Source: Earliella scabrosa (taxonomy: Eukaryota > Basidiomycota > Agaricomycetes > Polyporales > Polyporaceae). Taken from it: a DNA stretch of 64,000 bases. Of this stretch, positions 22,530 through 33,183 are shown one piece after another (position 1 is the first letter of the stretch; each line of letters begins with the position of its first letter). The stretch covers positions 2,232,001-2,296,000 of the forward strand of contig JABYQQ010000007.1 of assembly GCA_022605405.1 (NCBI GenBank). Direction: 5' to 3'. The notes below the pieces were generated by a model. It had not been told where the DNA came from. It searched no databases and saw only the letters and a program-made list of their open reading frames with translations. Both the position numbers and the translations under genes were made by a program.

Positions 22530-25500
22530 TCATGCATCCATCGGACCCACACGTCGTCGCTCTCGCGCCTTGCGAGATGCACGATGGATGGTCCGAATCG
22601 CGTATTTGACCTTGTCGTATTCACCCGACTGGATCGCGCTGTGCGACTGAAGTCAATATCATACCCATCCATAGAGTAAGTCGTATTCATACCTGTTGAT
22701 GTCAGCGACAAATGCGCTCTTGACCGCGTCCGTCGCCGCGGCTGGGGGAAGCTGCTGAACGACCGGTGGCAACCATGCAAGCAGCTGAGTTGGCCAGATC
22801 GCAGACAGAACTCGGAAGATGGTAACGACCATAGGAATCGACTCCTCGGGGAAGTCGCCTATGAGGCCGCCAAGCAGATACCCAGTGAGCTCCTGGCCTT
22901 CTCGTTCCACAACCGGTGTGATTGCTGCAGCGTAGATAGGGAATTTGGGAGGAGGAGGCTGCGTGGGCGGGTTCAGGCAGTCGTGCGTGAGAATAGTACG
23001 GAGGAGATCTAGAGCTGCGAAAGCTATGTCAGAGTGAACAAGGGTGAGCGCAGCCATCGCCACGCGGAACGCAATAGCGAAAGCTGGCGATGGGAAGAAT
23101 ACGTCTGGAGTGTACTCGATCATCTGCAGAACCATTTGCAGATAGTCCTCCATGACTAACAATCGTGTTAGCATGGAGAAATCGTGCACCTGACTGTCGC
23201 GACTCACTGTCTGGTATCATCTGCGGTGTCTTATCCTGCAGGATCGAGACCAATTTGTTTGAGGACCTCTCGTACACTTCCTTGAATGCGGCGCGCACTG
23301 TCGGATCCTCCTCATCTCCGAAACGACCGACAATCTTGCCCGCCATCCATAAATAGCTGGAGAAGCCGGTAGCTTCGAAATATGTTGCCATTCTTGATAG
23401 AACCAATGGTATGATCGGAAGTGTCGAAGTGCCAAAGAACGTGAGCCCGAGACGGAGGACGCGAGTTGTACGCTCGCAGATGGGGTATTCGGAGCCGTAC
23501 TTGACCAGGAACGGTTCGAAGACTTGCCACGCTTCCTGATGCGTGTTCTGACAAGCGGCCGGGAGCTGCTCGCCAAATGACTGGATTACGGCCAACATTA
23601 CTTCCAGATTCTCGAGGTCATCTGCACATTTCCTCGTGAGTAATGAACGTAGAGAGATCAGTCTATATACATACGCGTGATTGCGACGAGTTCATCCTTA
23701 GTCGCGGCGGGCTTCGAAGCCAACGCGTGTACCCGGCCGAGGATATCCATGGAGAACGTGCGCAAAGACTGTGCTGCCTGTTCCATGGGCATAGCCGATA
23801 TGACGTACGCGATTGCCTCGTAGACCTGGACCTTGTCGTCTTGCACGAGCTTGGAGCCCATTGTGGCCAAGAACGAATGCAATTGGGGCAAGAACTCGAC
23901 GAGATGCTGCAAACCAGAGCGACTCAGTAGAGTCGCGCCAGGAGGAGGAGGTCTGCGCACCCGTTTGCAGTCTTGGCACAAATACTTCAACGCCTGCCCT
24001 GCTGCCGCATTCACCTCTTGGTCGTTGTCCTCGAACCCAGCCGAGATGTACTGAAGCTGGTAGGGAATGTAGTCGGGATGTCTGTTGATCCACTCCGTGT
24101 AACGGGAGATAATCAAGAGTGCAGCGTAACGGACGCGAGGATGGGCTGGAAGTCGGGGAATAAGATCCATGATCTTCGGCACTGCCTGGTCGTCATTGGG
24201 GTCAACCTCCGCGCCCATAGATCGCATCGCGAACAATGGAGCTTCGATTTCTTGCCATGAGATGTTGGCTCCGCGCGAAAGACCGTTCACGATCATCTCG
24301 TACGCCGCCATGAGACACTTGTCTGTTCCGAGAACGTAGCAACAGTCTTTCAACGTATCGCCCATGACATGACGGAACGACCTGAAGTTCTCCGCTTCTT
24401 GTCCAGTCAACGAGGAAACGTCAGCCGGGAAGTGCAAATGGCGGATGATAACGCCCATGAGCGCTTTGTACGCGTCTAGGAATAAGGGGGACACGGAAGG
24501 CTTCTTCCCGATACTTTGAGCCAAACGCATCCAGAAGTTGAACGTGATGGGCACGATGTCCAGGTCAGGATAGGCGGAACATTCCCCGATGGCCTCGACG
24601 ATCGGGAAGAATGTCTCCGGGTGGTGGAGGAGCAAGCTGCGGTAAGCCTCCCCGGCCTCGGCGAAAATACGAGCTAGACCACGGATCTTCTCTGGGTCAT
24701 CCTTGTACTCGACCAGCTTCGGTTTCAAGGCAATCACTTGGGGCACGATCACCTCGATTACTGGCATGTTGTCTTCGACCTCCTGTGTCTCATGGATGAG
24801 GTCACAAACGGCGGTGACGGCAGCATCGAAGAGATCTTCCGAGGCCAGCGCTTGGAATGTGTAGGGGAGTAGGGGGGACTGCAGCAGCGACATCGCGGGT
24901 ATCTCGCCTGCAGCCAGCCAGCTGCTGAGCGTGTTGAAAACTTGGGTCTGTACGGCGAAGGTGACCCCTAGAATCTGTAGTGAATATCTCCATCCCGATC
25001 AGACTGTGTACGCGTGATAGACATACCTGTGGCCTGCAAGTACATCGCCAATAGCTCCGTCACCTTAGGTGCGTTCATCGTCAATATCTTTGCAGCCCTC
25101 TCCCTGTACTCGTCATCCTAGGATAGAGACATATTGTCCTCAGCCTTGGTGTTGTGTAAGAAGACGCGTCGTACGTACCGTGATGGGTATCTTGGTATTG
25201 GAAGTCAACTCCTCCGGCAACACAGTGAGGAACTGCAGCAACGCCGGCACTGTCGCAGGATTCCTTCCGAACGAATCGATCATGTTCTGAATCGGATCCT
25301 CCCATGCGGGAAGTTGCAGCGCTAGTGCAGAGAGAGCCAGACACAGTTGCACGAGGATGGTACGAGGGCCGGCGTGATACGTATGCAAAGCAGTCAAGAG
25401 CGTGTCTTTGAGGCTGAGGAGATCGGGCTGGCTCATGTCCGCAAGATCATATGTGACCTAGGGTGACGGGACATGATCGGTTGCGGTACTTGTGCAAACG

Positions 25501-25778
25501 GATTAACACGCACCTTGGCCCGGAACGTCTGTGCGGCGAATAGTTTCGCGGCTAGGGGGGCCTCTGGAGAGAGCAGGAGGACATTGCATGTTGCCCAAGC
25601 GTCAGACTGGCAGGGGTTGGAAGCGTATTGTTAGATGTCGCGGTCGTCCAAAGGCGAAACGGGTATTTACAGAATGCTGGAAATCCTGGAGCCATGTGTT
25701 GGCCTGCTCTAGAGCGGCCTTCTCCGGTGCACGACTGAAGACTTCGAGGGCGGAGAGAACAGCCTGGACATTGGCCAT
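22530..25778 (-). CDS. MTR10 / transportin-3 nuclear import receptor (karyopherin beta family)
   Basis: Start MANVQAVLSALEVF at the complement of 25776-25778; stop complementary to 22530-22532. About 930 residues of HEAT-type helices. Marks of this family include the N-terminal exportin-1-like region (AWATCNVLLL, AAQTFRAKVTYDL), LLSLKDTLLTAL, the long middle exon (about 23650-24960) and the conserved C-terminus KVKYAIRTIHRASRKARERRR. MTR10 imports SR-type mRNA-binding proteins such as Npl3 in yeast, and transportin-3 imports SR splicing factors in animals; tRNA re-import is another reported role. It acts between cytoplasm and nucleus with Ran-GTP. About eight introns, most short. Confidence 0.92.
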
Positions 25779-26253
25779 GGTAGTAGAGAGTGAAGGAGAA
25801 GTCTGAGGACGCAGCACTGTTCACGCCACAGTTAAGATGTTTGGCGATGTTGATAAACTGCCGATAAAGGGGATCTGCGCTCGTGATGATGACGTTCATT
25901 GTATAATAAATCGCACCCGATCCAACGGACATTTGACTGCTCAGAGCGTCGTAGAATAGGGTATGTCATAAGAAACTCGTATGGCTCGCTACAGTCCGAG
26001 GATTTTGGTAGGGAGCGAACAGACCGTACTACGGACGAAACGATGAGACAAGGTGGTATCCAGGAGTAAGGAGTGTGGGCGAGTGCTTCAAGAGTCACTA
26101 CGGGGGGATTAGAAACGAACACATCATGCGAACCAGAGATGTACAGTAGTGCAGCGCGGGAAGACGATGGAATAGAGGAGACTAAGTAAGGCAACACCAC
26201 TGGGACAGAGCAATCGAAACCAATATGCGACACAATACACTCCCAAGAAACCC
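25779..26253. other. Intergenic region between MTR10-like and septin genes
   Basis: About 475 bases with the MTR10-like promoter and the septin 3' UTR. No protein-like frame, RNA gene or repeat that I can support. Confidence 0.5.
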
Positions 26254-27963
26254 TTATCCACGCAGGAAGTTCTTCTTCCTGCCGGTCTGTGAGGAATCAT
26301 CAATGGCCAGCGCAAACGAGATGAGCGATGGGTACATACGCTCTGCTTCTCAGGAGTCAACGGGCGACCGCTCTCAATGCGCCTCTTCTTGTCCTCGAGG
26401 TCAAGACGCTGCTTCTCGAGCGCCTCCTTCATCTCACGATGACGAGCATAAAGCTCCTCTTCAGACTGCTTAAGCTTGGCTTCCTTCTCCTGCACCTTCT
26501 GCTGGAAGACCATCTTCATCTCCGCCTCCATCTTAGCGAGCTTAGCCTCGTGCATGATGCGCTCCTCCTGGATACGGATGGCAGGGCTGGGCAATGCTTC
26601 AATATGGATCATTCGGTTACGAGGATAAAAGCCACTCACTTGACCTCCTTGAAGACGGTCGAGTCCTGCACGACACCCATGCTGAGCAGCTTATCCGTCC
26701 GCCAGTTCTCGTAAAGGACGGTGTTGGTGTACTCGCGGAGCTCCTCCATGTACGTCCTCACGAGCATCTGGCGGAGCTTGACGAAGTCGCAGTGGTCCTC
26801 GTTGTCGACCTCGACGACACCCCAGGGGTACGCGCGGCCACGGACCTCGCGACCATCCGGCGTGTGGACAAACTTGTCAGAGCCGACGACCGCGAACGGA
26901 ATCTTGCTCGCGATCTCCTGAGCCTCGGCAACAGCCTCCTCATCCTCGTTCTCGTAGGTCGGCGCCTCAAAGATGTGAATGTTATGGTACGCAATGTCGG
27001 CCAACACCTAGTGATGATCGTCGTGAGGAAGGGAACTGGAGGTAAGACGCAGAAAAGGACATACCCGAGCCTTGAACTCGGCGACTTCCTCATCCGTGAG
27101 GGTATCCGCCTTCGCGATGATCGGAATCAAGTTCACCTTGGTGTGCAGTTGGCGCATGAACTCAATGTCGATGGGCTTAAGCCTGTGGGACACAGCAACA
27201 TTAGTGTTGCGCGGCGCAGTCTTCTATCACAGACTACTCACGAGTGACCAGTGGGCTGGATGAAGTAGAGACACGCGTGTACGCGGTTGTCAACGATTTT
27301 TTGCCGGTTGACCCTGTTCTCCTGCTCGAGATACGAGTCGAAACGCGCCTCAATGTTCTCCACGATGGGCTTCCAGCTACGGACGCTGTGAGCCAGCGCA
27401 GCACACGTGACGAAAATTGACATACCACTCATCGTTGTTGACGAAGTCACCAAAGCCGGGCGTGTCAACGACGGTCAAACGCAAGCGAACACCGTTCTCC
27501 TCAATGTCTACGTGAAGGTGTCAGCAGACACGCGCTTGTGCGGGCTGGAACATCAATTACTCACCAGCACTGATACTCTCAATGGCGACTGTTGAGGGAC
27601 GCTCCGCGCTGGGGGGCAGGGGCTCTTTGGGCGGGTAGAGCGTGGTGTTGAAGAGGGTGTTGATGAGAGTCGACTTTCCGAGGCCAGACTCGCCTGGAGA
27701 TGCAATTAGAGTCGCGTTGGGCGGTTGCGTGTAACGAGTTGCTACGTACCAACGACCATGGCGGTGAACTGGAAGCCCTTGCGGACACTCTTCCTGTGGA
27801 CCTGGTTGGGCAGGTTGGCGAAGCCAACGAAGCCCATGAGCTTTTTGCGGATGACGGGAGAGATACCGTGCTCGGGCGCAGGCTGCTGGAGGGAGGGGGA
27901 GGAGCCATTTGGCCTGTTAGGGGAGAGCGACGCGTCGCCGTTGGTAGAGCCGTAGTCGGACAT
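26254..27963 (-). CDS. CDC3: Septin, CDC3/AspB type
   Basis: Start [15 protein letters not shown] at the complement of 27961-27963. The polybasic region before the G domain ([22 protein letters not shown]) and the P-loop [15 protein letters not shown] identify a septin; [17 protein letters not shown] is typical of fungal AspB/Cdc3. The G3 motif is [10 protein letters not shown]4 is AKAD ([13 protein letters not shown]), and the septin unique element [12 protein letters not shown] follows. The C-terminus is a coiled coil ([19 protein letters not shown]...[14 protein letters not shown]). Septins form heteropolymeric filaments at septa and growth sites. About seven introns. The final tiny exon (KNFLRG, stop complementary to 26254-26256) depends on choosing an acceptor in GGAAG; its exact start is uncertain. 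Confidence 0.92.
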
Positions 27964-28811
27964 GGCAGTGGGAGAGAGAGCAAGGGGCGAGGTGGGGGGA
28001 AGAGGGAGGGGATGACCGGACGAGGAGGAGGATGGGGAGGCCTGCGCTACCTGGATGGCCGCGAGGAATGGAACGGGGGGAGAAACTGAAGCGGGTCGCG
28101 AGCGCTGTTCTTGTTTGGTGCTGCTTGAATTTGTGGCGCCGCCCAATACGACGTCGGGTTTGGGCACGACTATCTGCGCGGTCACAGGCAGAGAGCAGCT
28201 CGCATCGGTCGCTCAGCTATTTACGCGGACGGAGGCTCACCCAGTGAAGCGGCGTGCTGCCCCGGATGGTGGGAGGCGGGCTGTGGGTCGACATCGTTAT
28301 CAACTCCGACCCGCGCTCTCCCTCCGCTCATATGCCTCCGCTGGCTTCCACACACGCTTCAGTCGTGCGGCAGCCTTCCAGGATGCCGTCTTCGTCCTCT
28401 TCCAGGCTGCGGCCGGCTTCTTCCCAGTGAGACCTGCGGACCGTCGTGGGCGGTGGAGAATAGCGGTCCAAGCTGCTGTCCAACCTGCAGCGACAGTGCT
28501 CGGCTTTCGAACGGCGCTGATCTCCGCTCACACTCAGCATGCATTCCCAATACAGCAATCACACGCATCTGGGAGGTTAAACAGCTCATGCCAGTGGTAC
28601 ATCAGCATACATACATACACAACATCCCCATATCACAGCAAAATCTCGGAAACGAGTGTGGTTCAGTGGTGAATAGACCATATACTGCTACAAGCAATCC
28701 GTCAGGTGTGCGATGCACGCTGGGAAGCAATACTCACCACAAGCCTCGAAGCGTAACCTTCCCCTCAAGGGAGGCCATCACTGCTAATAACCTGCCTTTT
28801 CCTCGGCACCA
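27964..28811. other. Long upstream region of the septin gene
   Basis: Nearly 850 bases, GC-rich in the first half. Open frames occur on both strands because of composition (the minus strand near 28330-28500 reads Lys/Ala/Arg-rich), but none starts well or resembles a protein family. Probably the septin promoter and 5' UTR plus the 3' UTR of the neighbour. Confidence 0.45.
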
Positions 28812-29209
28812 TCAATCCCAAGAGTAGTGACCAGGAAACTGTGCGTCCTCTGGATCAGGCGTATCGGTCGAACCGGCAGCGGCGGCGACCGCTTCGCGCC
28901 AACGCTAAACTAGCCGTCACCAGTCTGGTTACAGGCTACATGGACTCCGCCACTCACCTCAATCTCCCTTCGCTTCTCTGGAGTGAATTCAGGAGCCGCG
29001 GTCTCGCCCGGGATCTCGCGCTCTGCTTCGGGAGTCGGTGTTGCCTGGACCACAGCTTGCAGAGGTGCGAACAAGCTCATTCCCAGGCCGTAGCACTCGC
29101 CTCTGCGCTCCGTGCTGAACGTCGCGGTGCTCCGACCGAGTGATCCTCCATTCATGAGCAGTCCCATGATGCCTCCGTTGCGAGGACCAGTGCGATTGAG
29201 AGCCTGCAT
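28812..29209 (-). CDS. Orphan small protein of about 120 residues
   Basis: Two exons. The first runs from the ATG complementary to 29207-29209 (MQALNRTGPRNGGIMGLLMNG) to EKRREIE, followed by a perfect GTGAGT donor. A 53-nt intron ending GTTTAG joins RWREAVAAAAGSTDTPDPED and AQFPGHYSWD, with a stop complementary to 28812-28814. I do not recognise the family. The first third is Gly/Arg-rich, could be a mitochondrial targeting sequence, and is followed by a hydrophobic MSLFAPLQAVV; the second half is charged and probably helical. TATATAAA on the minus strand (29315-29322), about 110 bases upstream, is a good TATA box and supports a real gene. Function unknown. Confidence 0.68.
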
Positions 29210-29599
29210 GGTATAGGCGGAAGGGCGCTGAACGAAGAAGGGAAAGTAACCTAGAGAGAAATCGACTGCCGTCGGGGCGGAAGGAAGCAGAATGATGGGA
29301 AGTGGGACAAAGACTCTTTATATAAGTAGTGCAACGTGGTTGCGGAGCCACTGCCTAGACCTTACGCATTTACCGAGACGTCGTGTCCGACGAAGTTGTG
29401 GCAATGACCAAAGCCATTGTTCCACGAGACGCTTTGGCCGGTAAGGCTGCGCACACCGAACCAATCATCGATAAGGCACTCACCAACACAGCCTATGATG
29501 TGAATGTTGCACAGTACGGGTCGTCTCAGAAGGATGGTCATATATCCTGAACTCATCAGACAGTTTTGCTACATTGATTGCAGTCTTTGTAGGCGCGCT
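29210..29599 (-). promoter_or_regulatory. Promoter region of the orphan gene and 3' flank of the nitrilase gene
   Basis: The minus-strand TATA box at 29315-29322 belongs with the small gene starting at 29209. The rest shows no coding frame or repeat of note. Confidence 0.5.
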
Positions 29600-30798
29600 T
29601 CACTGAGACGCAGCCGTAACAGCAGGATCAACCAGCTTCAATTGGAACACTTCCGTAGCTGCAATGAGCGCGACGCCTCGGTACAGGGGAAGCCCTAACC
29701 ACTCACCATCATTCCTCGCATAGTGCCCCGTTACGTCCAGGTCGAACTTGCCCCTATAAAAGTCGTCCATGTCCAAGTCGGCCGAGATCACACCCTCCTC
29801 TCCCAACAGCGGACCCGCGAGCACCTTACCCAGCGGGCTGATGATGACGCTCCCTCCCGCAATCATCACATTGTTCGGATCCCGGGCTGACGCGTTCGCG
29901 ACAGCGTGGTCGGCCGGGTAATCCTTCTCCTGCGCAAACTGACATGCCGAGAGGACGAAGCACCGGCCCTCGAGCGCGATGTGTGTCATGGTGTGCTGCC
30001 ATTCAGGCCGTGCGTCGACAGTCGGGGCACAATATATCTGGGTGCCCTGCGAGTAGTACCAGGTCCTGACTGCGACTGTGCCGTGAGCACCACACAACCC
30101 ATGCATTTTCTCATCAGCGATAGCTGCTTACGGAGGGGCATATAGTTCTCCCTAGGGGGCACGCTGTCAACATTATGCGCATTGAATACTTGGTGATTGC
30201 TCACCAGCAGATGGTTGCAGAGAGCTTCGCCTTAACCGGCGGACCTTGACCGTTTGGGCTCTCGAACGTCTTGGTGAGAACGGGAAGCGTCGTCCCATCT
30301 CCTTGACCCCATATCATCCGTTCCATGGCGGTCGGCATAAGCTTACGATGTTTCCCAAGATACCCTTCTTGGGGATCGATGAAGACCGCGGTGCAGTAGA
30401 GCGTGCCATTTTCGCGCTCGATGACGCCGACGACCAGGAATACGTTCGTGTCCTTGCTGATCTGCTCAATCCTCGTTATGGCGGGGGACGGGATCTCGAT
30501 TGCCGCTTTGGCGTAGCGGACGAACTCGTCTCGGCCCTCTGGACGACGTTCCCCAACCACAATTCCGAAGGAGGACATCTTCGGATATCCTCCGATGCTA
30601 CAAAGGGAGCTCACAGTCAGCATCGGGAAGATCATGAGAACGCGACGCGACATACAAGGCTTCCGGGAACACTGCGAGTTGTGCACCATCCCGCTCCTTC
30701 GCGAGACGGGTCAGTCGTTCCAACTTGTCAAGCGTCTCGGGAAGGGAGTACGCTGCCGTCGCTGCCTGCACGACTGATACCCTGATGATGTTGGCCAT
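29600..30798 (-). CDS. Nitrilase-type carbon-nitrogen hydrolase
   Basis: Start MANIIRVSVVQAATA at the complement of 30796-30798; stop complementary to 29600-29602. All three catalytic residues of the nitrilase fold are visible: Glu in AVFPEALYG, Lys in GKHRKLMPT and Cys in SATICWENYMPL (the CWEN form typical of true nitrilases, interrupted by an intron). Downstream are YCAPTVDARPEWQ, HIALEGRCFVLSACQF and GGSVIISPLGKVLAGP. Nitrilases turn nitriles into carboxylic acids and ammonia; a cyanide hydratase-like role is possible but not shown. About four introns. TATATA near 30843 sits just upstream of the start. Cytosolic; no signal peptide is seen. Confidence 0.9.
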
Positions 30799-31091
30799 GG
30801 CTGGAAGAGACGTATGGTTGGGACCGGTCATCGCGATCCACACTATATATCCCGCAGGCACGTCACGAGAATGACTCGCATAAAATGTCGCCACCTCCGG
30901 AAGACCTATTCACACGGGCCCGATGCATTCCGAACTCGACCGCCTTACACATCTTGCTTCTCTGACCTCAAATCTTGGGTCCCGGTCTCGCACGAAGAAG
31001 AGCTCCCCGTTCTCACTTCTCTTGGGAGTTCGGGCAAAACATGCGCAAGTCCGCAGATCAGCAAGACAACCACAGCAGGAGTGCATGGCAT

Positions 31092-32018
31092 TCATGTACT
31101 CGCAGAAGGCCCAGGGGTAGCCTGAGGTTTTAGTACAGGAAGCCATTCCTTAGGGAAATCTCTAATAGACGGCCTATGCTGCTGACGGCCAAGTATGTGA
31201 CCTCCCTTCTTGGCCTTCCGCGTCTTAGCCTCCACGTGCCGAGTATCGACTGGGATGTCAGAGAATGTCTCGGTGAGGTCCTTCAAGAGCGCGCCGTCAG
31301 TACACTGATAATCGCGCAAAAACGGGACGTACATTCGCCGCAGCCAATAGCCGGTCGATGGTGTCACTGGCCCACTTCAAATTCATGGCGCCCTTCGGGA
31401 AGTCTTCGCAGGAGATCTTGAAGTAGCCATGTTCAGCTCCGCCTTCCTCCGGACCGATGCCAGAGTCTGCGGGAGGATCCGGAGTCCAACGAACGCCGGC
31501 AAGGACCTTGAACTTGTGAACAGCTTGGTCGGTCTTCAACGGGAGACGAGCGACTGGGACGACGATGGTGCGCTTCGCGTCAGCAGGGTGTGACTCGCCT
31601 CCATACGAGATGGAGCGGACTATTAGAGGGTTAGACGCGTTTGGTGCCACGAAGGGTTTGCGGTATGCTGTGTGTCCTTGGCGCATGAGGCGTGGAGGTA
31701 GTGACAATATGAACAGCACGCACCGACGAGCTTGGGCATCTCGTGTTCAATTAGTCGAAGATAGTATAGCATGTCCCTCTGCTGCTGTAGATATCTATGC
31801 ATTGGCTCCGGCGCGTCGTCCTCCGGCGGACGCTGGTCGACCAAGGCATCGTCGTCGATCTCGAATGGCTCTAGACTGGGAACAGTGCGCTTTGCTTTTG
31901 AAGGAGCGGCAGCTGGGGTCTGACTGCCCTTACGCGCAGCGAGGACAGAGCATGTGTGGAAGCGGTTTGAGCGAAAGACGGGGGCGAGGGCAGCCCTGCA
32001 AGAGCGCGAGAGAGCCAT
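31092..32018 (-). CDS. Mitochondrial small-subunit ribosomal protein mS35 (RSM24-like)
   Basis: The chosen start (complement of 32016-32018) gives a mitochondrial presequence, MALSRSCRAALAPVFRSNRF; an in-frame ATG 45 bases upstream is possible but adds no better signal. The core reads AYRKPFVAPNASNPLIVRSI, RTIVVPVARLPL, FKVLAGVRWTPDPPADSG, YFKISCEDFPKGAMNLKWAS and TIDRLLAAAN, the conserved mS35/MRP-S28 domain, followed by DTRHVEAKTRKAKKGG. At least three introns. The protein is nuclear-encoded and part of the mitoribosomal 37S subunit. The gene is head to head with the UPF0587 gene across only 185 bases, so the two probably share a promoter region. Confidence 0.9.
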
Positions 32019-32203
32019 TGCGCCGAGGACCAGCTGCCAGACGGTGGAGGCGGGGTGTGCCACCTCTGTGCGGCTCGGATAGAGGAAAGCTGGCGGGGTC
32101 AGGTGACCTAGATGAGATCGGGCCGCCGATGCTGCCCGTTTTGGGAATACGCTCGGACTCTAACCTTGCACTTCTTCCATTCGCTCGCGACAAGCCAGGC
32201 AGG

Positions 32204-33002
32204 ATGGTAGTGAGTGGGATCGCCCTGCTGGAACGGAGATAGGCTCGTTGACTGTGTACTTAGCGCTTACGGCTGTCCATCAAAGCCGATCTCGAGAATG
32301 TCACCGACCTCCAACCTGCCTCGGATGACTTTGAGTACTTCTTCAAGGTGAGATAAGAAGAGGCGTTCGGTGTTCTTTCGGCGCGACGCTGACGATGGTG
32401 TTGCTGATTATGACTCTTAGGTGAAATGCACGAGTTGTAATGAAGAGCATCCCAAGCTCGTCACCGTAAACCGGGTTGTGAGTCCCACAGTTGCACGCTC
32501 CATCAGGCCAATTGCTGATATCATCTATTGTGTACAGGAAGAACGCGAAGTGACCACAGGAAAAGGCAGCACGGCGCACTTTGTATGGCGGTGCGGACTG
32601 TGCAAGCGGGAATCCTCTGCCAAGTTCGAGCCTGGCGAGAAGCCGCAGCCTTACACCGTTGATGCAAACGGGCAGTTCGCTCCGTTCTTGACTATCGACT
32701 GCCGTGGCCTCGAGTTTGTTGGGTTTGATCCCAAGGTCAATGCTTGATGATTTCGCACTTCTAGCGTACTCGGCTGAACCTTGTATCACAGGGGATATGG
32801 AAGTGCGTGGGCGCGGACTCGGGCACCGCCTTCTCCGAAGTTGATCTGGAAGAAGGTGAATGGGTAGACTATGACGAGAAGGTAACGCACTACGTCTCCA
32901 TCTCTCCTGTAGTGGCCCTTCTGTCTGCTAATCAAAGTTATCCGTCAGGCTGCTTTACCTGTGGGTGTTTCGAACATCGAGAGCAAGTGGACAAGAGCTT
33001 GA
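32204..33002 (+). CDS. CXXC-motif zinc-binding protein, UPF0587 family
   Basis: The first exon is only ATGGTA (32204-32209); intron 32210-32263 then joins RLRLSIKADLENVTDLQP. Two CXXC pairs are seen, KCTSCNEEHPK and WRCGLCKRESS, which together would bind one zinc ion. Further family marks are DCRGLEFVGFDPK, GIWKCVGADSGTAFSEVDLE and EGEWVDYDEK. The last exon reads AALPVGVSNIESKWTRA, ending at TGA 33000-33002, about 165 residues. Homologues are human CZIB/C1orf123 and yeast YCR090C; the biochemical role is not well established. It is head to head with mS35 and converges with the IQ-motif gene across about 180 bases. Confidence 0.9.
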
Positions 33003-33183
33003 TGACCACGGGACCGAAGCCCTGGAAGAAGATGAGAAATTCATGTACTGTATCCGGTTCTTGTTTCCAGAAGCAACACGCCAACGGTCCACATTAGCAG
33101 CTCTAGCGTGGTTCCTAGTACTACAACGGGTATAAGTGTATCAGTGAGTCGGCATATATACGAGATGGCGTTGGCCTTGTCTC

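Noticed and set aside
28055..28672. Plus-strand frame of 205 codons upstream of the septin gene, and Lys/Ala-rich minus-strand reading of the same bases
   Set aside because: No homology, no good start or splice signals; GC-rich promoter DNA explains it.
30910..31146. Minus-strand Cys-rich frame of 78 codons between the nitrilase and mS35 genes
   Set aside because: Overlaps the mS35 3' end, lacks regular CX9C spacing and has no promoter signal.
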